Of a stretch of DNA of 64,000 nucleotides, positions 7,989 through 15,630 are shown piece after piece. The stretch is from positions 310,001-374,000 of the forward strand of contig NZ_JBDPGJ010000003.1 of assembly GCF_040839445.1 (NCBI RefSeq), in the 5' to 3' direction. A program made the translations under genes and the position numbers. How positions within the stretch are numbered: position 1 is the stretch's first letter; the number at the start of each line of letters is the position of its first letter. Source of the stretch: Aquibium pacificus. GTDB taxonomy: Bacteria > Pseudomonadota > Alphaproteobacteria > Rhizobiales > Rhizobiaceae. The notes beneath the pieces are model-generated. The model saw nothing but the letters and a program-made list of their open reading frames with translations. It made no database searches and was not told the origin of the DNA.

Positions 7989-8336
7989 ATGCGACTTCTG
8001 ATCCACACAATCACTCCAATGGCGGCACTAGCGGTATTACTTTCGATCGCGGGAAGCACGGCCACGGCCCTTGACAACTCCAGCACGGATTTTGGCACCT
8101 GCAAGCCGGCCGCAGGATGCATCAATTCCATCGATGCCACCTGTTCCAAGATCGCCTGTGCCGCGAAGGAGTGTGACGGCAACTATGACTCGGGGCGCTG
8201 CAAGGATCTCAAGGAACTTCACGAGGCCGGACAGTGCGGCTTCGCCAAGAAGAAGTGCGGACGGGATCTTCCGAGACGAAGCCTCCTGAAAAACTTGCGG
8301 CCCCAAGCACCAGCTGCTGATCGCGCCGTCAAGTAG
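7989..8336 (+). CDS. Small exported Cys-rich protein
   Basis: A 115-residue protein. Residues 1-27 form a signal-like segment (MAALAVLLSIAGSTATA). The mature region has eight Cys spaced through GTCKPAAGC, ATCSKIAC, AKEC, GRC, QCG and KKCG, again an even number compatible with a disulphide-bonded periplasmic or secreted mini-protein. The tail is basic. It converges with the next gene, leaving one base between the stop codons. Function is not recognised. Confidence 0.55.
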   Translation: MRLLIHTITPMAALAVLLSIAGSTATALDNSSTDFGTCKPAAGCINSIDATCSKIACAAKECDGNYDSGRCKDLKELHEAGQCGFAKKKCGRDLPRRSLLKNLRPQAPAADRAVK

Positions 8337-8337
8337 C

Positions 8338-8622
8338 CTAATCGTGGATCGCCTTGGGGCTCGTCTGGATCTGCCGGGCCGGGTTGATGGAGCGCGGCGG
8401 CTGCCGGCGGATCTTCGTGCATTTGTCGGAGTTCCCTGACCCTTCGCACGCCCAGATCTCACCTTTGCCGGCACATACATAGCCGCCCCCGGTTACGCCG
8501 CAGTCGTAACCCTTGTCCTTCAAGTCCTTGACTGTCACATCCTTTGGTTCCGAATCCTTCTGAGCGGCTAAGGCCCCGATGGGCAGGAGGATCACGCAGG
8601 CGGTCAAAATGATGCGCTTCAT
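8338..8622 (-). CDS. Small exported protein with four Cys
   Basis: The product has 94 residues from the Met at 8622, preceded by GGGAGA at good spacing. It starts MKRIILTACVILLPIGALAAQ, a clear signal peptide with an Ala-x-Ala-like cleavage site. The mature part has a Lys/Asp-rich stretch (KDVTVKDLKDKG), then four Cys (YDCG, YVCAG, WACEG, DKCTK) around Gly-rich turns. Small periplasmic proteins of this pattern occur in Hyphomicrobiales, but their role is unknown to me. Confidence 0.6.
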   Translation of the reverse strand: MKRIILTACVILLPIGALAAQKDSEPKDVTVKDLKDKGYDCGVTGGGYVCAGKGEIWACEGSGNSDKCTKIRRQPPRSINPARQIQTSPKAIHD

Positions 8623-9144
8623 TGGAGTTCTCCCAGTTCTGCTGTTTCTCCTTCGAACGTATTCAAAGCAGAGAACATTAGCGCTTCTTTGAACGCTTCT
8701 GTCTTGTTCGAGCAAGATATGGGTTCCGACATGTACCTGGGATGAACACGTGAAGATCGGTGATGTCCCGCGCTACGGTGGAGGAGCGCCGACTTGTTGC
8801 CCGAGAGGCGCAGCCGGTCCACCATAGCGCGCTGATCAGTCGGCCGACGGAACCGCGAACAGATCGGCAGCTACACCTTGCTCCGCGATATCATCGACAG
8901 AACACCAGGACACTTCGAGGTCCTGATTCTGACAAATTCGCGTCCTGCGATCGACAGCGGGCGAGCCGGAAATATTCGATTGCCAAGTTTTCTCTCTGGG
9001 CGCATTCTGTAGTGAAATACGGGTGTGGATCTGTCGCAAGGAGGCAGATGCCCATGAGCGCTGATCGTTTGCGCACTACTTATATTCTCTTGCTGCTGAA
9101 TCACGTCTTTTGCGATCTTTGGCTGCTTAGGCTGGGGTGAATAG
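8623..9144. other. Intergenic stretch without recognised gene
   Basis: About 520 bases between divergent small exported-protein genes. I see no reading frame with a convincing start, family motif or signal peptide on either strand. It presumably holds the promoters of the flanking genes at 8622 and 9145, and base composition is a little less GC-rich near 9000-9120. Confidence 0.5.
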
Positions 9145-9474
9145 ATGACAATCTCGAAGTCGCTTGCCTGCATATTGATGTCGTTTGGCATGATCTCCTT
9201 CGCCGACTCGGCCCCCATTAAGAGTTCGAACGGAGAGACATGCACTAAGTCCGGTACAGTGAGAAGGGACGGTAAAGATGCTTCAACAGGCGAGAAGCTG
9301 AACTGCCAGTGGGATTTCTGCACCTATTGCGGTACAAAGGACGGCAAGATCGACTGCAGCATCCTGAAAACCGAATACTCCAACCCGACAGACTGTCGCG
9401 CTGCCGCCAGCCGGATTCCCAACAGATTAGGTACCACAATTCTGAACAACCCGCCGAAGTTGAAAGTTCGGTGA
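9145..9474 (+). CDS. Small exported Cys-rich protein
   Basis: A 109-residue protein with signal-like ILMSFGMISFADSA at its N-terminus. The mature part contains ETCTKSG, a basic turn, then LNCQWDFCTYCG, IDCS and TDCRA, six Cys in total. The Cys-x-x-Cys in FCTYCG recalls redox or metal-binding pairs, but no thioredoxin fold is evident. It lies 11 bases before the next small exported gene on the same strand, so the two are probably cotranscribed. Confidence 0.55.
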   Translation: MTISKSLACILMSFGMISFADSAPIKSSNGETCTKSGTVRRDGKDASTGEKLNCQWDFCTYCGTKDGKIDCSILKTEYSNPTDCRAAASRIPNRLGTTILNNPPKLKVR

Positions 9475-9485
9475 AGGCGAAGCAG

Positions 9486-9787
9486 ATGCGCTACAGGGTC
9501 TCTCGATCTATCATCCTGATTTCAGCAACATTGTCACTGGGCTCGGTTTCGTCGGCGTTCGCGACGAATACGAGCAAAGCTCTTTCGATGTGCGTCTCGC
9601 GAGGAACCGATTGCTCGGTGACCAACACAAGGGCGGCTAGGCAATCTGCGTCAACAATACGGGTGGCAAACAATGTGTGCAGTGCCCGGCGCTGACCAGC
9701 AAGGATCAGACGTGCACCACGGCTCTGATGCGCGGCCGGAAGGCCGTTGCCGGCGTTGAGGGTATTCTCAAGGCGAAGAAGGACTAG
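9486..9787 (+). pseudogene. Small exported Cys-rich protein, frameshifted
   Basis: The frame from 9486 opens with a signal peptide (SIILISATLSLGSVSSAFA) and reads MCVSRGTDCSVTN, then loses sense and stops at 9695. From about 9644 another frame continues well to a stop at 9785-9787 (ICVNNTGGKQCVQCPAL, then DQTCTTAL). Joined, the two parts give a protein of about 100 residues with six Cys, like its neighbours. A single indel near 9640 explains the break. Either the gene is decayed or the base is a sequence error. Confidence 0.5.
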
Positions 9788-9966
9788 TCTAGAAACACAG
9801 GTCGCGCTTTCAGGTCTGCAGTTGAACTGCGCATATCGCCTGCTTAACTGATTCTGAACGGGTCCTTCAGGGCCAGATCATCATCTTTATCCTAGAAGGA
9901 CCTCAGTCGAGCGGATCGGAGCTCCGTTCGGCGGTCGACTTCGATCATGATTGAGGAGGAACGAAT

Positions 9967-10299
9967 ATGCTCACACACCAACGACTGATCGCTACCGGGT
10001 TGCTTGGAGGCCTGCTGGCCAACGTGCTGGCCATATCTCCAGCCCTTGCCGAGCAGAAGACGGGTTCGGGGCCAACCAACGAGGAGATCTATTGTCAGAA
10101 CCGGGCCGTGAACGACTATTACGACAACGTCAAAGCCTGCGAAGCAAACCTCAGTGATCTCGCCGACCAGTTGGCATTGTGCAAGTCGGACGCTCGAGCC
10201 GATCTGGATCGTGCGAAGGCCTCGTGCATGGCTGCCCGATCAAGCCCTCTCGCTAAGCTGCCCCGTGCGCCGTTAGGCCGGAATCTCTCCAGACAGTGA
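9967..10299 (+). CDS. Small exported protein with four Cys
   Basis: A 110-residue protein with a strong ribosome binding site (TGAGGAGGAACG) ahead of ATG 9967. The N-terminus TGLLGGLLANVLAISPALAE is a signal peptide with a good cleavage site. The mature part is mostly helical (NDYYDNVKACEANLSDLADQ) with Cys at YCQ, ACE, LCK and SCM, suggesting a helical hairpin closed by two disulphides. No family is recognised. It closes the row of small exported genes between the two small-terminase copies. Confidence 0.6.
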   Translation: MLTHQRLIATGLLGGLLANVLAISPALAEQKTGSGPTNEEIYCQNRAVNDYYDNVKACEANLSDLADQLALCKSDARADLDRAKASCMAARSSPLAKLPRAPLGRNLSRQ

Positions 10300-10463
10300 C
10301 TCGAAGAAGAATATTGACTGTGTCTCCGAGCCGGTCGGAACCTGAGGATCCCGGCCGTGGCGAACCGCTGCTGGCGATCTCTTCGCTGCCCGCCCTTGGT
10401 TCTGTGTTGATGTTCGCATATGTGGTACGGTAGGAGTTGCGAACGCAGCGTGAGCAGGTTGGT

Positions 10464-11096
10464 CTAATCCATCTCGGCAACGGTGTTGTAGAGACGTCTT
10501 CGCTCACGTCGGGATCTTATCTGGTGCGTGCCCGGACTTGCGGCGGTTAGCTTCCAGTATTTGCCCTGCCAGCACGCATCGAACGTCCGCGTCGCACCAA
10601 CTAACAGCCGTTCCGACGCATAGTCGGCTACAATCGTTATCTCAACGGCAATCATATCGCCGGAGGACTTCAGCTGCTCGTGGTTGTGTCCGGTCCGCTT
10701 GGCCACCATTCCAATGAGGTCGTCGAATTTGCCCAGGGAGGAGTATTGCCCAGGCGAAAGGGTCCCCTGGAACGTCCGCTGCTTTGGATCCGCGTTCTCT
10801 ACCTCGCCTTCGGCAATCGCGAAGTCCGTCACCGTGCAGGCGAGCGTGCATTCGCCAGCTTTGATACGGACGATGACGCGTTCAATGTAGATCGCTTCGG
10901 AGCTCATGTTGCTCACGAAGCATGCGGCGTCCAGGGAGGACCCGGCCGCACGGTTGATCACGATCTTCGGCAGCGTCTGCCGCCGAAAGTTTCGCAGGAA
11001 CACTTGTAGGTAGACGAGCCAAATTCCCACCATGAGCCAGTTGGCGGCCAAGTTGAGTTCTTCGCTGTTGGTGGAAATCCAGTCGATCATTGTCAT
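10464..11096 (-). CDS. Single-pass membrane protein of unknown function
   Basis: The product has 210 residues from the Met at 11096 (a second Met follows at 11090). One transmembrane segment lies at about residues 17-34 (ANWLMVGIWLVYLQVFL), followed by a soluble domain that reads like a beta-sandwich (IVINRAAGSSLDAACFVSN, IYIERVIVRIKAGE, GTLSPGQYSSL). The topology suggests a cytoplasmic domain anchored by its N-terminus. I recognise no named family. It faces the row of small exported genes and may be separate from them. Confidence 0.55.
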   Translation of the reverse strand: MTMIDWISTNSEELNLAANWLMVGIWLVYLQVFLRNFRRQTLPKIVINRAAGSSLDAACFVSNMSSEAIYIERVIVRIKAGECTLACTVTDFAIAEGEVENADPKQRTFQGTLSPGQYSSLGKFDDLIGMVAKRTGHNHEQLKSSGDMIAVEITIVADYASERLLVGATRTFDACWQGKYWKLTAASPGTHQIRSRRERRRLYNTVAEMD

Positions 11097-11641
11097 GCGC
11101 CCATCGGCAGTTCGGCGCCCAACGCCCGTGCCAGCCGTTTGTTGCCTTGAAGAATTCAGTGGATGGATGCTCGAAGCGGAACCATCTGCCTTGAACGAGT
11201 CTGATGCGGTGAGCCCTTGCAATCTCCCACGCCCGCCAAGGCTCGTTCACTGTGAAAACGGGCCCGGTCCGCGCGGTCGAACTTCGTTTTCTCCGGGCGG
11301 CAGTTGCAACGGCTTAGGCTTGCGCTACCCAGAATGGATCGGCACGTCGATTGTGCGGACCGTCTTTCCAGATTGGTGTTGAGGTTTCCCCGGTTCGGCT
11401 GCATTTGCAGCGGTTGACGGTTCGGCGACCATGAATGTACCGGCGCCGGACAAAAGTCTCGGAAACCACGGGAAGCGGGCTAAGAGCCCGCTTTTTTTGT
11501 TGCAGTGCACGGGGGGTGGCAACGGGATGAAGGCGACGGAACCGGGCGCTGTTGCGGGCTTGTCGACTGACAGCATCCGACGGTCGGGTCAACGAGGATC
11601 GACCGACTCCGGAGTTCATCTGGCCTGAAAGGGAATGAACC
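11097..11641. other. Gene-free stretch with terminator and duplicated leader
   Basis: About 545 bases between the membrane-protein gene and the second small-terminase copy. The left part has no gene that I can support. It also holds the intrinsic terminator at 11473-11498 and, from about 11513, the duplicated leader of the small terminase. A short untranslated transcript ending at the terminator is possible but not demonstrable from sequence alone. Confidence 0.5.
11473..11498 (+). terminator. Strong intrinsic terminator
   Basis: AAGCGGGCT, a three-base loop, AGCCCGCTT and a continuing T-run form a perfect 9-base-pair stem followed by T5-T7. It is the strongest terminator-like hairpin in the left part of the window. 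It sits just left of the duplicated terminase leader and would insulate it from upstream transcription. Copy A of the leader has no such hairpin. Confidence 0.85.
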
Positions 11642-12107
11642 ATGCGCGGACGCAAGCCTGTTCCGACGGTCCTCAAGCTGATCAACGGCAATCCCGGCAA
11701 GCGGCCGTTGAACCGCAACGAGCCGAAGCCGGTGACCGCCATCCCGACCTGTCCGGCGCATCTGTCGCCGACGGGCAAGGCCGAGTGGAAGCGGTTGGCC
11801 CGATATCTGCACGATCTCGGCATCATCAGCGAACTCGATCGCGCCGCCCTTGCCGCCTACTGCCAGGCCTACGGTCGCTGGGTGGAGGCCGAACGCAAGC
11901 TGAAGGAGACACCGACGCTGCTGAGGACCCGGCCGGCTATGTGCAGCCTTCGCCCTGGCTGGCCATCTCCAACAAGAACCTGGAGCTGATGCACAAGTTC
12001 ATGAGCGAACTGGGCCTGTCGCCGGTATCGCGCAGCCGAGTGACGACACGACCGATGGGGCCGAAGCCGTGGGAGACGGCGGTAGACGAGGACGATAAGT
12101 TCTTCTC
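11513..12107. repeat. Duplicated small-terminase segment, copy B (partner 6852-7451)
   Basis: This is the second copy of the segment described at 6852-7451. Most of the coding part is identical. Scattered substitutions lie in the leader and in the last 100 bases, and one C is missing near 11928. The orientation is the same as copy A, so homologous recombination between the copies would delete the intervening small-gene block. Confidence 0.9.
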
Positions 12108-12111
12108 CTGA
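11642..12111 (+). pseudogene. Frameshifted second P27 small terminase
   Basis: The start and the first 97 codons or so match the intact small terminase at 6985. At about 11928 a run of three C replaces the four C of copy A, shifting the frame so that translation would stop at 11989. The rest of the protein (YVQPSPWLAISNKNLEL to the C-terminus WETAVDEDDKFFS) is preserved in the other frame up to 12111. The decay is recent because both halves still code for near-identical protein. Confidence 0.88.
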
Positions 12112-12298
12112 AGCTATTCAATCGCTCACACCCGCAACACATGTTCGTTCACATGGCGCATAAGTGTGCTCAGTCGATGGTTGGCGCAGAGACGCGCCTT
12201 CAGTCTACCAGCTTCAGCGGAACAACTTTCCGATTTCGGAGTTGATGCGATAGGAGCTTTGGCATCCCCCCCGCCTTCCTAGCTCCTTATTCGAAACT

Positions 12299-12325
12299 CG
12301 CCTGGCCTCGTGCCGGGCGTTTTTC
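12299..12325 (+). terminator. Intrinsic terminator
   Basis: CGCCTGGC, loop CTCGT and GCCGGGCG form an 8-base-pair stem with one U-G pair, followed by TTTTT. It would end transcription coming from the second small-terminase copy on the plus strand. It lies immediately before a tiny membrane-peptide reading frame. Confidence 0.7.
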
Positions 12326-12339
12326 CCACGGTTCCGCAG

Positions 12340-12444
12340 ATGTTTGAATTCGTGATGGATACCGCAACCCCCTTGAGTTTGATTGTTTTCTGCATTGCCG
12401 TGGCGCTTATGATCCCGATCGTGTTGTGGATGGAGCGGAATTAG
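12340..12444 (+). CDS. Possible single-pass membrane micropeptide
   Basis: A 34-residue reading frame. Most of its length is one hydrophobic span (LSLIVFCIAVALMIPIVLW) flanked by an acidic N-terminus and the charged end MERN, a pattern common in small membrane proteins. It starts 15 bases after the terminator T-run and has no strong ribosome binding site. I give it on composition alone. Confidence 0.3.
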   Translation: MFEFVMDTATPLSLIVFCIAVALMIPIVLWMERN

Positions 12445-12447
12445 TCG

Positions 12448-12678
12448 CTACTCCAGCAGCCCCAAATCAGCCTTTCTGTAGTCCAGCTTTCGACCGGCCA
12501 CAGTGGCGAGCGCCGCCTCCAGCGTCTCCCGTGCCGCGTCCAGCGCCTTGTACTGCTCCCCGTAGGGATCGAGCCCGGTATGAGCCTGGATGACCGCAGC
12601 GCGTAGGCGCAAAGCCCTGCGAAACAGTTCGGCGGCTTGTTCGGCTGAAAGCCTATCGGCGCGGCGTCGGCGAGGCAT
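12448..12678 (-). CDS. Small hypothetical helical protein
   Basis: A 76-residue basic, Ala-rich helical protein (LSAEQAAELFRRALRLRAAVI, then YKALDAARETLEAALATVAG). Short proteins like this are frequent in accessory DNA of Hyphomicrobiales. No domain is recognised. Its stop nearly abuts the stop of the micropeptide frame on the other strand. Start choice is the first Met of the compact frame. Confidence 0.5.
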   Translation of the reverse strand: MPRRRRADRLSAEQAAELFRRALRLRAAVIQAHTGLDPYGEQYKALDAARETLEAALATVAGRKLDYRKADLGLLE

Positions 12679-12834
12679 GAACAGGGATTAGGAACAAATG
12701 CCTCTTCGGTCAAGCAGCCGAGTATGTACTACTCGCGCGCTTCCCGGATTGCCTGAATAATTGGCGTGCGGTCTCCATCATCCGTGATGGGAGAGCCTAT
12801 GGCAGGCGCGGCCCCGCTAGACTAGATCTGGACA

Positions 12835-13077
12835 ATGGAGACAGGCTGGTTCGATGTTTCGATAACGATCTCGATTGAGGGTCTTGGCATTCAAAGCATT
12901 CGAAGCGCGAGGGAGGCCGCCGTCGTTCTCGGGGAAACCTGGCCGGCAGAACGCGGGCGAAAGCATGAAATTGCTCTGAAGGCATACCACAACGCGATCC
13001 ATGGCAATGTGGCACCCGTACTTTGCCGGCGCGCGTTCGAAGCTGCAGCGCGGCAAGCAGGCATCTTACTGGCGTAG
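12835..13077 (+). CDS. DUF982 family protein
   Basis: The 80-residue protein fits DUF982 along its whole length: N-terminal beta strands (VSITISIEGLGIQSIRSAREAA), the conserved WPAERGRKHEIALKAYHNAI, and a C-terminal helix FEAAARQAGILL. The family is small, nearly restricted to rhizobia and relatives, with many paralogues per genome and no established function. A more diverged relative lies at 13466-13768 on the other strand. Confidence 0.85.
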   Translation: METGWFDVSITISIEGLGIQSIRSAREAAVVLGETWPAERGRKHEIALKAYHNAIHGNVAPVLCRRAFEAAARQAGILLA

Positions 13078-13465
13078 CGCCGCTAGTTCGTGGGGAAGAG
13101 GAAACATTCGATGCCGGCAGCAGCTCAGGCCGGCCAGAGAGTCGCCAGTCCCAACAATTCGTGCGATGCTTGACCATCGTCGGAAGTTGCGTTGCAGCCG
13201 GCGCCAGAGAGACGCCTTCATTCCGGTGCGCACTCCCGCCGATCGGCCAAAGGAGCATCCCTTGTTGGATATAAGGGTAACTTGCAGGATTGCGGGGCAA
13301 GCAATCATCTCATGGTGGAAGGCGCTATCCTTTCTAGGGAGGAAGTATGTTGTTCCAAGTGCCTAGCGCCCCTTGGATCGTGGGGAAGCCTGAAGAACGC
13401 TAGTCCTGACCCTGGGCTTCAGGTCCGTGGAGTTGCTACCGATCGCGTTTCGGCTTCCGCTTCGG
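13078..13465. other. Gap between the two DUF982 genes
   Basis: No supported gene. One 18-codon frame at 13347-13403 has a good GGGAGGAAG site but no other evidence. The rest contains no motif I recognise on either strand. Confidence 0.4.
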
Positions 13466-13768
13466 TCAGTTCCAGTCGGGCGTTCTGAAGCCCTGCCGCG
13501 CCCGCGACTTCGGCGGTTCCGGTACCAGGATGCCGGCTTCGTCGGCGGCTTCCGCGAATGCCTTCCTCGCGCGCGCTAGTGTCGCGGCGGTGTACGCGCT
13601 TTCCATGGCCCTGAGAACGGCTTTGCGCACTGCTAGATGTTTCGCGGTCCAGTTCGTCGGCCAGTCTGTGAGCACTTCAGCGGCCTTTTCTGGCGACGTG
13701 ACCGCGTGGGTAATATTGCCGGCTCGGCCGAGGGTCACGCGGACGGGAGGGGAGAAATAGCCGGGCAA
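13466..13768 (-). CDS. DUF982 family protein
   Basis: The 100-residue product has the DUF982 layout: strands VRVTLGRAGNITHAVTSPEKAAEVL, the core TDWPTNWTAKHLAVRKAVLRAM, and the helix ARKAFAEAADEAGILV. The conserved WP and the basic helix after it are present. It is more diverged than the copy at 12835 and carries an extra basic tail. Function is unknown. Confidence 0.8.
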   Translation of the reverse strand: MPGYFSPPVRVTLGRAGNITHAVTSPEKAAEVLTDWPTNWTAKHLAVRKAVLRAMESAYTAATLARARKAFAEAADEAGILVPEPPKSRARQGFRTPDWN

Positions 13769-13950
13769 AAACGCACCTCACTAGAACTGTCGATCTAACC
13801 CGCAGGCTTTCGGGTCGGTTCCCCTAACTTAGCGCGCGCCGGTTCCATAAATCCTACTTTCAACGCGGGTCGAAAGGTGAACAACCGCCGAACGCTCTTT
13901 GGCTTCTTCATCCGTTGTTCGGAAGTTAAGCAGCGAAAGGAGGGACGGTC

Positions 13951-14364
13951 ATGTCAAGTCCCCACCGTCTAGGCCCCAATGCTCTCCTCCTGGAGGATGA
14001 GATGCTGATCGCACTGGATTTCGAGGATGCACTACTGGCCCAGGGATTTACTAGCGTCATGACGTTTGCGGAGGTACAGCACGCGCGCACTTGGCTTGAA
14101 ACGGAGACGCCTGGTGTAGCCATCATCGATCTTCATTTGCGCGATGGCTCCAGTCTCGAGCTTGTGGGCACCTTGAAATCACGTGGCGTGCCGATAATCA
14201 TTTGCTCGGGCGAAAGAGGTGACAATTTTCCCGTCGAAGTTCAGAACTTCCCCTCCTTCGAGAAACCGTGCGACTCGGAGAAGGTCGCGCAGATGGCCCT
14301 AAGCCTGGTTTTTCGTCCGGCAATCTCAGCGAAACCCGACGCCGACACGACCGACGTTGCCTAG
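13951..14364 (+). CDS. Stand-alone response regulator receiver
   Basis: A 137-residue receiver domain: LLLEDEMLIALDFEDAL with the acidic pair, VAIIDLHLRDGSS with the phospho-acceptor Asp, VPIIICSGE with the conserved Ser/Thr position, and FEKPCDSEK with the Lys. There is no output domain and no adjacent kinase gene, so its partner is elsewhere. It resembles the receiver at 1619-2017 but is not a close copy. The tail after the receiver is Asp/Thr-rich. Confidence 0.9.
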   Translation: MSSPHRLGPNALLLEDEMLIALDFEDALLAQGFTSVMTFAEVQHARTWLETETPGVAIIDLHLRDGSSLELVGTLKSRGVPIIICSGERGDNFPVEVQNFPSFEKPCDSEKVAQMALSLVFRPAISAKPDADTTDVA

Positions 14365-14473
14365 TGCGGTTCAGCCAAATCCGTCGAATTAACCAACCGA
14401 CCCCAAATTCCGCTACCATTCCGGAACCGAGACCACTGCCGATCGATTGAAGCCCCGCCATAGAGTATGGAAC

Positions 14474-14551
14474 ATGTCAGTGCTTATCGCCTTGTCGCTG
14501 TCGCTTGTCGTCGGCTTGGTAGTTACGTCGGTAGTTTTGGGCGTTCCATAG
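14474..14551 (+). CDS. Possible hydrophobic micropeptide
   Basis: A 25-residue frame consisting almost entirely of a hydrophobic span (LIALSLSLVVGLVVTSVVLG). It lies in the 350-base gap between the receiver and the HMCES gene, where no other gene is visible. No ribosome binding site stands out. This is a weak call, made because the composition is unlike random GC-rich sequence. Confidence 0.2.
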   Translation: MSVLIALSLSLVVGLVVTSVVLGVP

Positions 14552-14715
14552 GAGTGGGGGAGTCCGCCTAAGGTAGGTCAATGCCGGCATCTGCCTTCCG
14601 GCAGAAAGTTGGTAAACCACCTGAGTGTCCCATCAACTGAAGGGGAGTGGCGGCCTGCCCTTCGGTACGCCGCTTGTCGCTTGATTTCGCCCTGCCCGCG
14701 CGCCACCTTGGCGCT

Positions 14716-15444
14716 ATGTGCAACCTCTACAACCTCACCAAAGGCCCACAGGCGATCCTTGAGTTCACCAAGGCTTTTGAGAACAATGCCGGCAATCTCC
14801 AACCGGGCAACATCTTCCCCGACTACCCGGCGCCGATCGTCCGCAACGGTGCCTCCGGCCGCGAGCTTACGCGGGCGCGCTGGGGCATGCCATCATCCCA
14901 AAAAGCGATCTTCGACGCCGCGGCGACGCGGGCCGCCAAGATGGAGAAGAAGGGCGTATCGGTCGACTTCAAGGAGCTGTTGCGCAACGAGCCTGATCCC
15001 GGCACTACCAACATCCGCAACACCTCATCGATGCACTGGCGGCCATGGCTTGGCGTCGAGAGCCGCTGCCTCGTGCCGGCGACGTCCTTCTCCGAATACG
15101 GCAAGGTGCGCGACCCGGACACAGGGCGCCTGCCGCTGTCCTGGTTCGGTCTCGACGAAATGTGCCCGCTATTCGCTTTCGCCGGCATCTGGACGCACTG
15201 GAGCGGCGTCCGCAAGGCGAACGAAGGTCCGGTCAGTGCCGATATCTTCGCCTTCCTCACCTGCGATCCCAACGCGGTCGTGGCGCCGATCCACCCCAAA
15301 GCGATGCCTGTGATTCTCATAACGACGGAAGAGATGGATGTGTGGATGCGCGCACCATGGGAAGAGGCGAAGGCGTTGCAACGTCCGCTCCCGGACGACA
15401 GGCTGATGATCGTGCCGAAGCCGGAGAGCATCGGGGCAGGCTGA
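14716..15444 (+). CDS. HMCES/YedK-type abasic-site shielding protein (SRAP domain)
   Basis: The 242-residue product starts MCNLYNLT, so Met removal exposes the catalytic Cys2 that forms a thiazolidine crosslink with abasic sites in single-stranded DNA. Other family landmarks are RARWGMPS, NIRNTSS, RCLVPATSFSEYG with the active Glu, and PIHPKAMPVIL with the conserved His. An upstream in-frame Met at 14647 is rejected because the N-terminal Cys must follow the initiator Met. Proteins of this family are often associated with SOS or phage-linked repair genes. Here it stands alone. Confidence 0.93.
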   Translation: MCNLYNLTKGPQAILEFTKAFENNAGNLQPGNIFPDYPAPIVRNGASGRELTRARWGMPSSQKAIFDAAATRAAKMEKKGVSVDFKELLRNEPDPGTTNIRNTSSMHWRPWLGVESRCLVPATSFSEYGKVRDPDTGRLPLSWFGLDEMCPLFAFAGIWTHWSGVRKANEGPVSADIFAFLTCDPNAVVAPIHPKAMPVILITTEEMDVWMRAPWEEAKALQRPLPDDRLMIVPKPESIGAG

Positions 15445-15630
15445 CGAGCCGCCCGGCTCTTTCTCCCGTGCCAGCCGACTTGCGCCATTGTTGCGAACGT
15501 GGCGAAGGCGCTGGGCAATTCGTTGTATGGGGGCGTCGAGCCCCAGGGTCGATCATTCAGTAAATTTGCGCTGACTTCGTGAACCCAGCGTTATATCCCC
15601 TAGCGTAAGGATACGAGTGCTACTTCACGG

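Noticed and set aside
13347..13403. 18-codon frame with a good ribosome binding site
   Set aside because: It is too short, with no hydrophobic segment, family or neighbour support.
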